From assembly GCA_023079485.1 (NCBI GenBank), contig CM041083.1, positions 156,134,552 to 156,198,551 of the forward strand: DNA of 64,000 nt, written 5' to 3'. The DNA comes from Archilochus colubris (taxonomy: Eukaryota; Chordata; Aves; Apodiformes; Trochilidae). Positions 1-12,114 of the stretch are shown piece after piece. The translations under genes were made by a program, and so were the position numbers. Under the pieces are notes generated by a model. The model did not search any database and was not told where the DNA came from. It worked only from the letters and a program-made list of their open reading frames with translations. How positions within the stretch are numbered: position 1 is the first letter of the stretch; each line of letters starts with the position of its first letter.

Positions 1-1282
1 TTAGTTTTTTCCATTAAAGCTTATATCATAATACTGTCTCAAGTAAATTTTTCCATCATATAAAATCAGAAGTAAAGGTATACTATTGCTTCCAACTGTT
101 GCTGATTTTCAGGATCATCTCACACCTAAACTCTTCTGAAAAACAGTTAAAGAGGGATTTAACTTAAGGTTTTTATTCATGTGGCTACATTTGAACAATT
201 TCCATGATAGTCAGTAAAGACTATAGTGTGTGATCCAATTTCTTCCCCAGAGCTTTCTGGTGAATTTTGATGTGTCATCCCTGACCTCCAGGTAGAAGTC
301 CACCAGAGCATGTATCTACAGTATATCCCATGTTGGCCATGTGCATGTGTCTAGGATACCTCAAAGGTATTCAAATGACTGTATTCTTATGTTTAAACAT
401 CTACTCTGGGCTTAAATTTGATACAAGTAATGGAATCTAAAACCAAATTAGAGGTCAGTTAAAGGTGGATATCTGCCATAGGGTGAGCTACATAAACCTT
501 CATACGCTACTGAGAGTTTTGACTGGATGTCAGCTGTTTGCTTACAGCTATTTTTGTAGGCCACTGCATGACTTTGTCCTTATTTTCTGGTTTAATAAGT
601 ATGCCATAGCTTGTGTCCATACTGCTCATGTTTAAGGGCTAACAAGGTTAACCTGCTTGTTCTACAAACTACAACAGTTGCAGTAGCACTCAAACTTGAC
701 AATGTTCCTTCAGAACTTATACAAAAAATAGCCTGCCTAACACATTATGCAATTACATTCTGCATACCATATAACTACTTGTATTTTTGTTGAGGACCAT
801 AATGGAAAAACCCTTAATAGTTTAGATAATTAAGAGGAACTATTTAGTGCTGTGTTCAAATGCTTGTCTATAGCCACTTTCCAGCATTTCTGCAGACATC
901 TCACCGTAACTAATCTTCAACCCCTGAAAACCTTTGGGCAAATCTGAGCATTCATTGGTTACTCTATAATAATTTCTGTAGTTCTTTAAAAATCAGCATT
1001 TCCTTCTAACATTGCCAAGAGAATGACATGGCTGCTTTGAAAACCTTGTCTGTGCAGTCCTGAAGGCTGGCACATAAAACCAAATAACCTGGCATGCTGG
1101 CAGGGCTCTGAGAACAGAGCAAGGTAATGCTGCAGGAGCTCCTGATGCATGGCAGTCAATGGCTATGCGTTTTGCTCAGCTCAGAGAAAGCATTGGCTCT
1201 CCTACCTGGCAGCTATTTCCTACCAAGGCAGCCATGCCTTAATGTGAATGCAAACATTTCCCGGCAAGTGTGTTATAGCAGT
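1..1282. other. Unique AT-rich non-coding stretch
   Basis: I see no gene, RNA or recognisable repeat here. Short open frames exist but have no domain, no codon pattern and no splice context. Confidence 0.6.
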
Positions 1283-1345
1283 TTTCTTGGACTTGATCCT
1301 TATGGGTCCCTTCCAATATGGAATATTCCATTCTGTATTTATGCA
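1283..1345 (+). mobile_element. CR1-type LINE 3' tail, fragment
   Basis: The stretch reads as the last ~60 bases of a CR1-family element in plus orientation: a TTGGACTTGATCC block, then GGGTCCCTTCCAA, then degenerate octamers of the ATTCTATG type (ATTCCATTCTGTATTT). This tail is what the CR1 reverse transcriptase recognises, and it is shared by CR1-mobilised SINEs. The 250 bases upstream do not match a CR1 body that I recognise, so this is either a very short 5'-truncated insertion or the tail of a CR1-dependent SINE whose head has decayed. Confidence 0.65.
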
Positions 1346-2164
1346 TTTATAGCATGACATTAATTTGATGTTTTGCAACAAATTGCATTTCAAAAAGATT
1401 CTAGAAGACTATCAGGTGTAGGAAATCTGACATGATAACTGTAAAATTTCTGTCATCCTTACACATTAGAGTATTCTTAAATCTACCCATTTACAAAAAC
1501 ACTCCCTTTATTTTGCCTAGACCATTAATTTTTCCCACCCTAGAAGGAAATCCAAGGGAATGAGTGGATACCTGATATATCAAGACCATAGAGAAAAAGC
1601 ATTGTGTGATCCAGACTGATAGTACACTGGTATCCACTGAAGTGGGAAAGGAACAAGGAAGGAGAGAACTCAAGACTAAACGCTCAGCTGAGTGTGCAAC
1701 AAATAATTTATTTGTCTTTAATACTGAGGTGAACAAAAAAGTCTAGCCTTTCTTATTTTTCTGTTACTAATAATATGAACATTTGGAAAATGAGAAAACT
1801 CACAATATTTTAGTTATTTTACTATATTTTTCCCTCAAAGAAATTTAGACATATAACAAGATTGAGGTGTTTGAGAAACCTCCTATGAACTTATAACTTG
1901 AATATATAATTAATTTATAAATACTTAACAGTTCAAGATTTTTTTCTTTGATTTTAGTTGTCAAAATCACAGAGCTAACCTCAAGGCCCACCAAATTTGT
2001 GACGCTGGTGAACAGCAGCATGGGAATTCAAAGGCTCCTATCATAAGCCAGTTAAGTGTCTCAGTTACCCAGCTAATTGTTAGTCTCTTGCTTATTGGAA
2101 ATTTTTGTAACAGGCTTTGTTTCTCAAGGCTATGCTGAATTAGATTTTATATATTTATATATTT
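1346..2164. other. Unique AT-rich non-coding stretch
   Basis: No gene or repeat recognised. The open frames on both strands are short and featureless. Confidence 0.55.
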
Positions 2165-2366
2165 TAGCATATTTCAGAGAAGTTGAGGATCCCTCTTCCT
2201 GGAAGTTTTCAAGGCCAAGTTGAATGGGGCTTTGAGCAACATCATCTAGTGGAAGGTGTCTCTGCCCATGGCACAGCAAATGGAGATAGATAATCTTTAA
2301 GGTCCCTTCCAACCTAAACCATCCTATGATCCTCTGATCACTCTAAGATCATTCTATGATTCTATG
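2165..2366 (+). mobile_element. CR1 LINE 3' end, 5'-truncated
   Basis: This is the 3' UTR of a CR1 retrotransposon in plus orientation. In order it holds a GGAAGTTTTCAAGGCCAAG block, the GAGCAACATCATCTAGTGGAAGG block, GGTCCCTTCCAACC at about 2300, and terminal degenerate repeats of ATTCTATG ending near 2366. It is strongly 5'-truncated, as is usual for CR1, and carries no coding sequence. Its divergence from the familiar consensus suggests an old insertion. Confidence 0.9.
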
Positions 2367-2689
2367 TTGCAGAAAAATATATTCAATTCAGCTTTGTTCA
2401 GGAGTTGGTATTAGGTAGAATTTTTTTCTTAATTTGTTATTTCCCAGCATGTTCTTTTCTACATGACTTAAATACCTGTATTATGAGTCTACTTCTTGTG
2501 AACTCAGACTTAAAAAAAATATTTAGTTTCTTAATATACAATATATGAGCAGGAAAAGTGAGGTACATTGGGGTTGGTTGAAATCTTGATAAAACTTAAG
2601 ATACATTAAGTTTGTGCCTGTCCTTTTCAGAATTTAGTTTTGTTTCTCAAGCAATTATCTTTCAATATCAGTTTCTTTCTTGACTAATT
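2367..2689. other. Unique AT-rich non-coding stretch
   Basis: T-rich sequence without a recognisable feature. Its right end may include a little more of the adjacent decayed LTR. Confidence 0.5.
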
Positions 2690-2812
2690 ACTTTTATCTT
2701 TACCCACGAGGGGTTTTTTTCATCCTATTTTCTTCTCTTCCTGTTCTGCTGGGAAATAGAGTGACAGAGCAGCTTGATAGACTCCTGGCATCCAGATAAT
2801 GTCAATCACAGA
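2690..2812 (+). mobile_element. ERVL-type LTR, 3' end fragment
   Basis: The last ~120 bases match the 3' end of the same avian LTR family as the longer copy ending at 30147. Shared blocks are the ACCCACGAG block (2702-2710), a TTTTCTTCTCTTCCTGT pyrimidine stretch, GAGTGACAGAGC, CCTGGCATCCAG, and a terminal AATGTCAATCACA that corresponds to GGGTCAACCCACCACA in the family. Everything 5' of about 2690 is gone or too decayed to see. There is no coding capacity. The orientation puts the 3' end of the LTR on the right. Confidence 0.7.
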
Positions 2813-3309
2813 TGCCTGTGATAAGCTGAGACTGAAAAACAGAGGCATGGAAACATACTGCAGACAGGGGTGACATGCTGCAAAGAGGCACATTTCTCAG
2901 AAATGTTCCAGAAACTAGATTTCTACTTGTATGGGATCCTGTGCATGTTTCCTGGCAACACAAATGACAAGAGGTCAGACGATGGCCTGAAAAATGAGCA
3001 TTATTAAATGGAACAAATCTAAAGAAAGTTTTGAAGTTTCTAACTCAGTGAGAGAAGGGAACAGAAAAAGTGACTAGGCCAGAGGGATATAGACATGTAA
3101 TAATAGGCTTTACAGCTAGATCTGTGCTGCAGCTCACATTGTGTGCTCACTCGTAACAGACATCTATGCATGTACATGAGAGGTGACAGTCTTCAAAGCA
3201 TGAAGAACTTCCCCAGATTCCTTTCATGGCAACAACTAGAACCACAATTCAACCATGCAATTTTTGCCCTAAGAATTCGTTCCCGCTGGTTATTCCAAGA
3301 CATTGTCAC

Positions 3310-3327
3310 AAAAAAAAAAAAAAAAAT
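3310..3327 (+). repeat. Poly-A run
   Basis: An uninterrupted run of A. No retroposed body is recognisable immediately upstream, so I treat it as a simple repeat rather than a retroposon tail. Confidence 0.8.
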
Positions 3328-4904
3328 TAAGACAGAGGGAAAAAGCAAGACAGTGGTGTTCCATCAGACTTTATGGATAAAATATTAAGATCTAGAACAC
3401 TTATGATGTGTTACCTGAAACACAGGATCACCAGCCATTTAAAAATCTGAAATATGTAGGTTATATTTTTAAGGAATGGCTAATGATAGATCAGATAAAA
3501 AATATACGATAAGAAGATGGTGGAAAGGGAAACAAGAAGAAATTACTGAAATAAATTATTGTATATTCAGTCTTAGCATAACACAAGAACTACCATTCCT
3601 AACAGGCAGGGTGCCACCAGTCATCTGCTCTAGATAACATGGTAACTCCCAGCTCCTGCTGGTTTTCTGCAGGCAATATGGAAGGGGATGCTTATACTGC
3701 AGCACACTACCAGTGATCATGGTATTGGCAGATGGTCAGCGCAGCTGGTGTCAGAAGATATCTGACAACAAACTACCAAATCAGTTAAAAAGAAAAACCA
3801 ATATTTTTCAGAACACCATCTTTAGTGAAAAATATACACTATGTTCCTGTTCACAATAATAAAATGAGTCAGCAGACAGATCTTCAAAATAACTAGTTTT
3901 ATTTCTGTTGAAATATGAACTTAGATTTTTGATCAAAACAGGTCTGCACATTTTTTCTTGTACTGTTTCTTTACTATGTGTAAAAACCTGTTTTAAGAGT
4001 GAGCTGTGTTCTTCTGTGTGAACTGGTAAAAAGAAGATGTGATATAAAATGTCATAAAATGTTTGAGGTTTTGGAAATCAACAGAACAGCAAAAAAGAAG
4101 CAAGCAAATATTTTCTGAGAAAAAAAAATGGACCATGTATTACTTAGTATTATATTGAGTAGTTGCACAAGGTTTAAGAAATATATTCAAAACAACATTA
4201 CATTAAAACTGGAGTGTCTGTTTCCCTCCAGATGCCAATAAATGAAATCAGAGCCTCAACATGCTCTGGTCATTTAGTGCAGTTTCTCTTCCCAAGAAAC
4301 TGTGGTCTTCATAAACATTATTCACAAACTTTCTTCCCTCTCTGTGGGATATGCATGCCCTACACTGGCCTGAGGTGAAGGGATGGGCATAGGGTTCTCT
4401 GAGTGTCTTGCAGTGAAAGGATTGCAGGATGCCAGGTCCTCAGGGGGATACCTGTGCTGCTCCCCCCCTGCTTCCCCCTTCATAGCATAGGGTGCCACTT
4501 CATAATCTCATACCATAATCTGCATGGGGAAGAAAAATCTACTGGAAGCACTGCTCAGAGTCAAACTGATCATAATTTTGCAAGGAAGATTTCCCTGGCT
4601 TACAGAACAGCCTAGGCAAAAGGAAAATTGGAGGGAATTATTTTCTGGAGTCTCTTTCAAAGAACTCAATTAACTGAGGTATAGGTTACTGTGTGACTTT
4701 TTCTTTTAATTGTTGGATGCCTAATTTATGAGTTTATTAAGAGCCCACTTTGTCAGATCAAAGGGAATTACTATTCTACTGATGCTGTGGGGCTTTAAGA
4801 TCGGTAGTTTAGAAGGTCTACTGGAAGTGGCTCCTTAAACATAAATCCACATTATTTAGTATGCTTGCATAATAAAATAAAGGACTCTTTAATAATAGAG
4901 GAAT

Positions 4905-4975
4905 GTATAATAACAGAGTATAATAATAATATTGATCAGAATAATAAAGTTAAATTAATAATAATAATAATTACA
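4905..4975 (+). repeat. AAT-rich low-complexity stretch
   Basis: Imperfect AAT/ATA trinucleotides dominate, with a purer (AAT)n core near 4955-4970. It is a decayed microsatellite. Confidence 0.7.
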
Positions 4976-7434
4976 ATAGTAGTTTAGTTCTGCCTCTCTT
5001 TCTGCAAATTTTAGTCTAATTTTAGACTTCAGGGCACTCAGCAGAAAAGTATCAGTATTTTTAATGCAGAAAGAACTTGGCACTTAGTAAGGACTACAGA
5101 AACTTTCTGTTCATCTATAACATAAATATATGCATCTTTTATAATGTTTGAGTTTAATTTTTTTAGTTGTCCCCCAGTAGGTCTTGTAGTTATTTTGACT
5201 TGCAGAATCTTATAAGTGCCTATAACTGAATGGTAAAATATTAATAAAATTATATGAAAATGGCAGGTGTATATTCAGAAGTTACCTTGATTTTTTATTA
5301 TTATTTTTTAAATTTATTATTAATTTTAAGACATTATCCTGCTTTATAATTATGTCTCTTATTAAAAAAACCTCCACCATCCAGAAGCTGGTATGTTCTG
5401 TTTAAAGGATACTGGATTTTTCAAAACCAAATTACTTAATACTAATGCTAATGTCTCTTTGTTAAACTGAAATAAAAAAATACCTGAAAACAAAAATTAC
5501 ACTTGAAAAAACGGCATTTAAAATTGCTTACAATTGTAAGTCTTTCTCTAAAAAACCTCTTTTTAAGCTGCAGTTTAATTTAACAAGCAACACCACTTCC
5601 ATCAGCCAAATAGGGCACTGCTAAGAGGTATTATTCACCCAAGGTAATCATTATTTGGCTAATGATCTATTTGGAAGCTGTTGTAAGCTGGGCAGAGAGT
5701 AATTGGCACAATGAAGAAAATAATTTTCTTGCAAATCAGACATCAGAAATGATAGCCTAGGGCCTTAGACCTGAAAACTCTCAGTTATGTATGGACTCCA
5801 TTTACACAAGTGATCCAGCTCCAGTCAAAGACCCATGTCTATCTCCTTGATTTGTTTGTTTTGTTTTTTCTGCTACTCATTAGTTGTGTCTTATATGTAA
5901 TTAATACTGGAGGCTATGAGAGTGAACTCCCTTTTCAGAAAATATGTCTATGCTCAGGCTTCATACAATGGTGAGGACCTGAGTCCCCCACACTCCACCC
6001 TTTAGGTGCTGTAGATTGGACTACAGCCACTTCAAAGGAAAGTATAACTTAATGTTTATAAAGATATCAGCCTGATCTATGGAAAACCTGTAGTGGGTGA
6101 TTGTCTCTCCAGTTAGAGTGACTCCCACCTTTTCCAAAGCAGGAACACTTTGTTGTCTCTCAGATGCAGACAAAGCCAGTTTTACTTCAGTTTCCTCTAG
6201 AAATTATTTTTGTAGCTTGACCTTCAGGTTCTTTTTGTTGTTCGATCGCTTTTTAAAATTCCTCTCATAGTTATTTTTACATTACATAATCTTAATATTT
6301 GCACTTTATGTACACACATATATGTATTCACAAACACAAGCACAAACACGTGCAGGCTATCAGATATCTGATAATTAAATGTGTGGATGAATAAAAACGT
6401 ATTGATTGTAGAATTAATGACTACCAGGTACAAAATACTGTTGTCAAGATTAGCAAAGTAATGAATTTAATTTTGAAGGTGAATTCTAATTGCACAGAAA
6501 GAAAAGAAGGATTGAAGTATTTCCCAAAAATCAATAAGATTGATTAAATTCCATATGTCTTTCTGCTTTCAGTGTCCATGAGTGGATACTTACAACAAGC
6601 CACAAGCTAAATATTTTAAGAACAAAACAAGTAAAATATTTTATTTTTGTCTACAATCAGAAAAGTGGGTTTTTTTCTATGTATTTGGATTATCTTACTT
6701 TCTTTAAATCAGTTATTTTTACTAGGCAATATGTGAACAGAAATGTTTTTAAGACCTGGCAATATTCTCTGGAACAGAGAAAAACAGACTCACTTCTTTC
6801 TCTTAAAGATATTAAACACAGAAAAAGAGAATACTTGTAAAACACAAACACATGCAGTTTAAAAATATACTAAGAGTATTGGAGGAAATTAGACATGAGA
6901 AAGGCCAAAAAAATTCAAAGAGTTTAAAGAATATAATGATAAAATTATTTGATCCACTTACTCCTCTGTTCAGTTTTGAAGAACTATCTGGGTAATTATC
7001 TGATGGAACTGATCCTAGAATAAATAGCATAAAGACACTCTTTTTTTGGCTTAAAGAAAATTTAAATGAAGTGAACTGTAAGTATCATTTGTCACTTTTT
7101 TTGTATCTCGGCCAAAGTGCTATGCATAGATGGGAAGCAATGAGGCAATGCAATTGCAGAGCAGTGATCTGACCTTAGCTGGCTTTGGCACCAAAGCCTC
7201 CACACCACACACCATCTCTCCTGTCCTGAGTGACCAAGATAACAGATGGAGCCTGGATGATTTACATGAACTCTATGAACATTTTGTGGACGTTAATGGA
7301 GCATTATAAGGTTGGTCTGTAGACTGTATCTGCGCATATATCAAAGGAAGAGAAAAGGTGATGGCTAATGAGAATATATTGTGTGGTGCGTGACCTGAAC
7401 ATGACATAAATGGTATGGAATAAGGGGTAAATAC

Positions 7435-7770
7435 TGTACTAGATTTGACTGAGATAGAATTAAATATCTTCATAGTAACTTGCATGGTGCTATGATTTGG
7501 ATTTTTATTTTTTAAAATTTTAATTTTTTTTTTTTTTAATTTTTTTAAAGCTGCTTTGTTAACACAGCGGTGTTTTTGTTATTGTTCAGCACACAGGGGT
7601 GTTTTTGTTATTGCTCATCAGTGCTTACATAGTTAAGAGCTTTTTCTGCTTCCCACCCTACCAGCAAGGAGGCTCAGGGAGCACAAGAAGCTGGGACAGG
7701 TGACCCCAACTGACACAGGGGATATTCCATGTCATTATGATGCCATGCTCAGCAATTGGAGGAAGGATTT
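7435..7770 (+). mobile_element. ERVL-type LTR, 5' portion, 3'-truncated
   Basis: The left end begins with TG at 7435 and continues with a diverged form of the familiar avian ERVL LTR start (TGTCCTGGTTTCAGCTGGGA-like), then GATAGAATTAA, CTTCATAGTAACTTGC and ATGGTGCTATG. Farther in are CAGTGCTTACA, TTTTCTGCTTCCCACCC, CAGCAAGGAGGCTC and GCACAAGAAGCTGGGA. It then has GATATTCCATGTCATTATGATG, which aligns to the ATTCCATACCATATGACGTC block of the family. After about 7770 the match stops, so the polyadenylation and U5 parts are missing. An A/T-expanded segment (7500-7550) interrupts it. It has no coding capacity. Confidence 0.82.
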
Positions 7771-8350
7771 GAGGCTATTTTACAAATATAATTATGTGGC
7801 TGACCTCACAGCAAAAATTAGGAAAGAAAAAACTGTTATATGTCAGAAAAAAGGAAAAAATGTGGCCTCTTTGTTTACACAGATAGTTTAGAATTTAGAG
7901 GCAATACCTGGTTTTCAAAAAATGAATTCTTTTAAAGAACAAATTTTTAAAAATCTTTTTAAAAAAATGAAAAACAAACTAAAACCAAAACATCATTCTA
8001 CAATTTTGTAAATAACATAAAAACTTATAAATCTGTGAAATATAAACTTTACCTACTTACTGTCACACAAATTAATTTGCAGAGCTGTCCACATGGTGTA
8101 TAACTTGAACTATTAGAAGTGTCATGCATCCTAGTAGAGTAATACTTCCCTAAAACCCCTGGGTATTGTTGTTATTGATCATAAAGCATTCTGAATGCAG
8201 AGGTTGTTCCATAGGGAAAGCTATTTGATGCTATTACTTAACACAGAATCACTGAAAACACACACTATTGACTACATACAAATGTTGACTGTATGTATGA
8301 ATATTGACCATTTTCTCTGTGCTATCTACCTGGTGCTTGGTAGGAGGCTG
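7771..8350. other. Unique A-rich non-coding stretch
   Basis: Notably A-rich between 7850 and 7990. No gene or recognisable transposon. Confidence 0.55.
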
Positions 8351-8660
8351 TCATGACCCACAGGTTGGGTGTGGCACTGTCACCTCTCACAAAGTGAACA
8401 CAGCTCCCCAGAACTGGGGATCCAACCAAGTATCATCTCCCACAGAGTGGGTACGGAATTACATCCCACAGAGTGGGCATAGGTAGGGTTCCCCAGAGAT
8501 GGGGGTCAACCCAGGGAGAATGGGGCTGGACTCTCTTGCTTTCCAAACTCCTTCAGAGAGGAGCCCCAAGGGCAGCTTGGCCCAATCGCACTCGTATCGG
8601 TGTACCTACTGTCAGAAGTTGTAGAAATGTAGTTGTTTTAGACAGTATGATGAACAGCTT
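8351..8660. mobile_element. Unclassified retroelement-like segment with CCCACAGAGTGGG blocks
   Basis: GC content rises visibly above the surrounding DNA. Five imperfect blocks built on CCCACAGAGTGGG or CCCCAGAnnTGGGG occur at 8357-8369, 8406-8419, 8439-8451, 8466-8477 and 8490-8503. Each is itself a near-palindrome. They are followed by a unique GC-richer part (8520-8620) with CTCCTTCAGAGAGGAGCCCC and CCCAATCGCACTCGTATCGG. The composition and the sharp contrast with its neighbours suggest part of an LTR or of an ERV untranslated region, but I cannot name the family. Short open frames inside show no domain. Confidence 0.4.
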
Positions 8661-8942
8661 TTTAAGACTTCTGTCCTGGATTTATTCTTCATACTATAGG
8701 TATCTACATTACTTAGCTTAGTAACCTGGGATATTTATGAGTACACAGAAGGATGTTGGCATGTTCCAGTTCAGGCATAGCCAGATCATCTTAAATGAGA
8801 TTTCAGTAATTTGTTTGGTAGAGTCACTTTCTGTGACTTGTACAGAAATCCTAAATTTGGTATGGTCAGCAAGATACTTTAAGATAGGTGAGGCTAATAT
8901 AAGTAACAATTAGGTAGATAATATTTATTAAATAAATAAATG

Positions 8943-8968
8943 TAAACAAACAAACAAACAAACAAACA
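8943..8968 (+). repeat. (AAAC)n microsatellite
   Basis: About six tandem AAAC units without interruption. Confidence 0.92.
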
Positions 8969-10598
8969 ATTGATATAACTTTGAAGTTAACTTTGCTTTT
9001 AGTGGCCTGAACCAGAAGCCCTCAGTACTCCCTTCTGATGACTGTGGACTCTCTGATTCCACTTCTCATGCATAAGTTTCTGAATATGCATAGGTTCAAC
9101 TAGAGGTTGAACTAAACCAATACAGGAAAGAACACATTATGTAAACAATGAGATTTGTTCATCTTGGAGGACACTAAGAGGAAGGGGGAGGGTGTGTTTT
9201 GGATCTAAGAAGAGTCCAAACCTCATTCATCAGGATTCCAATGTCTGGTTATACAGAAAATGAAATTAGACTTCTTGCAGCGGTACAAAATGAAAGAAAA
9301 AGAGGCAGCAGTCAAGGGTTGAAGAAAGAGAAATTCTGACAGCTCATAGCAGAAGAAAACTCTTCATGATGAGGGTAATAAAGCATGGACAATTGCTCAA
9401 AAGAGGCTAAGGAATTTCCATCCCTGGAGCTACTCGGGCCTCAAGTGGATGGGTCCTAAACAATCTGACCTGACATCGAAGTTAGTCCTGTTTCCAGTGG
9501 GAGTTTCTAATAGACATTCTGCCCACAGATTTACAGTAGGTTTTCTAGAGGTTGAGACCATGTTTTCTTAATTTATTGTTTCTTCTTTTAAAATTTGATT
9601 TGCTGCAAAATATACAATGAATATAAAAATGCTTTGGGTTTTTTTTGTTATCAGAAATATATTTTGTTGATCATTCATTCTGCAATGATGCAATTGTTCT
9701 GGTCAAAAATCTAATGAACATGTGGAGAAAAGATGGATTTGGATGCCAGAACACTTAGATCACAGATTGATGCAATTTTAGAAATTACATAACTTCCCTG
9801 TTCAATGGGACAGATGGCAGAGTCTGAGAGACAGTTTCTGTGTATCATCAGAGTGATTCTTTTCACAACTTTCCTGTGTTGTGGCAGAAACCCATAAGTA
9901 CAGTTGAGGGGTTTGTACAAGGATTCTGTAGGTGCCTGATGTAGTGTCAGGAGCCCCTCAGCATTTTTCTGTTTCCTGGGTTCTCACAAATAACTACAGG
10001 ATTACAGAGAGTACCAGCTTGGTGTCAGGTGTTCAAGCTGCACAGTTGCTTTCTGACTTGGTACTGATTCAGGAGATGCTGCCACTATTGATGATGCATC
10101 CATTCACCTATCCATTTCCTTGACCTTGCAGAAAACTCCTCAAGGGTCATTCTGTCGTTCAGAACAAGAGGTTGGCCATGTATCAACTATTTAAATAAAA
10201 GGCTGAATAAAGTTCAAGGGTTTGTGCTAACAGTTATGCTAACCAGGCCTTCCTCATCCTAAGCGCCACAGAAATTAATAAGCATTACTAAAAATTATAG
10301 TTGTCCATGAGTCTTTTGTGAGTCTATTCTAAACTCACTGTCTCCATATAAAATGAAAATGTTTATAATTTTTTCTTGGATTAATTCTTCTAAGTTTCTT
10401 GCCAAAGAACTGTGATGTCTCAGCTGAATACTTAGCAATCTCCTTGAATTATACTCATATACAAATTATCCTATTTGTGCTTTTGGAAAATATTAGATAC
10501 ATTATTTTAATTTGGTGAACAAAATTTCTCTATTCACTTAAACTTCTGTGAAGAAAATTATGAGATGTTCAAAGAACAGTCTATTCTTCTGAGGGGTT

Positions 10599-10644
10599 TT
10601 TTTGTTTTGTTTTATTTGTTTTGTTTTTTTGTTTTTGTTTTTTT
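10599..10644 (+). repeat. T/G low-complexity tract
   Basis: Runs of T separated by single G (TTTTG and TTTTTTG units). It is a decayed (GTTTT)n-type tract. Confidence 0.8.
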
Positions 10645-10939
10645 ATGTGAAGTTGAACTTCTATCCATAGACTGTGAATTTCTCAGAAAAAGATACCAAA
10701 CAGGATGGGAGTCCTCCTGACATGTAGTTGTCATTTCTCTGAGCTGTCTGTGCTGGGGGGCCCACATGGTAGGTTAGGAATCTTCCTGACAAACTCAAAT
10801 GTGCGCAGTCTTGTTGATTTATGTAGCTTGTTTTTCATCTCTTGCTGAACTCAGTGTTTCAGACTCACTGTCTGGTTCTTAAAAAAGGTCTTTAGCATTC
10901 CATAGGGCATGCTGAGGGGGAAAAATTTGTTCAAACACA

Positions 10940-10989
10940 GCAACAACAACAACAATAATAATGATGATGATGATGATGATGATGATGAT
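10940..10989 (+). repeat. Compound microsatellite (CAA)n(AAT)n(GAT)n
   Basis: Three trinucleotide motifs follow each other without a gap: about five CAA, then about three AAT, then nine to ten GAT. The transitions can be explained by single-base changes that then spread by slippage. It lies in a chance open frame where it would encode Asn and Asp runs, but nothing supports translation. Confidence 0.92.
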
Positions 10990-11273
10990 ACACTAACTAT
11001 ATTTCTATTATTAAACTATACAGAAACAGAAAAATCACAGACTCCCGGACACAGAATCTCAATCAACTATCCTGTTAAATTGCTGGGATGACACGGTACA
11101 GTTTGGCCTGTGCTAGCCATTTTTTTCTCAGAAAAATGTAATTCATCATTTTAGCATTACTATTGACCAGAATTAATTCATGCTAGATATTTCCATGGTT
11201 TTAAAAGACAGTTCAACCATAGGAATAATTTTTTTTACTACTGTGTTGGTTGGGTTGTGAGTTTTGCCGTTTT

Positions 11274-11775
11274 CACAGGATCATATAATTGTCATGGTTG
11301 GAAAGCAATTTCAGGATCATTGAATCCAACTGCCAGTCTTCCATCACTTTAAACACTAAATTATCTAAAACCACAACTGTGCTTTTTTTATTTTAAATAT
11401 CCCCAGAGATGGTGACTCCACCACTTACCTGGGCAACAGTTTCCAATGCTTCACCAGTCTTTCAGTGAAAAAATTTTTCCTAATATCTAATCTGAATCTC
11501 CCTAGTGCAACTTGAACCAATTTCCTCTTGTTTTACCACTAGTCACAAGGGAGAAGAGGCCAACAAGCACCTCATTACAACCTCCTTTCAAGTAGTTCTA
11601 TGGAGCAATAAGGTCTCCTCTCAACCTCCTCTTTTCCAGGCTGAACAATCCCAGCTCCTTCAGCCTCTCCTTATGAGGCCTGTTCTGTAGACCCCTAATC
11701 AGCCTGGCTGCCCCTCTCTGCTCCCTCTCCAGCACCTCATTGTTCTTCCTATACTATGGCACCCAAAATTCTGTG
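11274..11775 (-). mobile_element. CR1 LINE 3' half fragment
   Basis: A CR1 element in minus orientation with its 3' end at the left. From left to right the plus strand shows CACAGGATCATATAATTG (decayed octamer tail), GGTTGGAAAGCAATTTC, TCCCCAGAGATGGTGACTCC, TTTTTCCTAATATCTAATCTG, CACAAGGGAGAAGAGGCCAA and GCAATAAGGTCTCCTCTCAA. It continues with CAGGCTGAACAATCCCAGC and the GCTCCTTCAGCCTCTCC block. This is the 3' UTR and end of ORF2 of a CR1 subfamily. It is 5'-truncated near 11775 and broken by stops. Confidence 0.94.
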
Positions 11776-12114
11776 TATTTTTCTCTCATGACCCAAATAG
11801 TTCATTTCTTAGTGAAGTTATCAGAACCTGGCACATAAAAAAAAAAAATAAACAAAAGTATCAGGATGGTGTCATGTACCTATTCAGTCCATGCTATAGA
11901 ATGAAAATGTTCCTATGAAATGAGCTTGCCTTGCAATCCATCATGCAGTTCTGGCGGTAAATGTGTTCTTGTCTTGGTTGCAGCTCTGTGTTGTGGGGGT
12001 CTGTGTCAGCTCATCAGTCTATTGCACATTCAGACTTCTTTCCAGAGGGAGAAAAAAAAAATGTTTTATCAGGTCTCTTCATGGAAATAATTGGAACATA
12101 TTTTCTTTGTAAAT

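Larger units (their letters stand above)
2813..7434. other. Unique AT-rich non-coding stretch
   Basis: About 4.6 kb with no recognisable gene. It contains a poly-A run near 3310-3327 and an AAT-rich stretch at 4905-4975. The part around 5560-5720 is more complex and less repetitive than its surroundings and could be a conserved non-coding element, but nothing in the sequence alone proves it. Confidence 0.55.
8661..11273. other. Unique AT-rich non-coding stretch with simple repeats
   Basis: No gene recognised. It holds three simple repeats listed separately (8943, 10599 and 10940). Confidence 0.55.

Noticed and set aside
10909..11091. Frame with Asn and Asp runs
   Set aside because: It is the translation of a compound microsatellite with no exon context.
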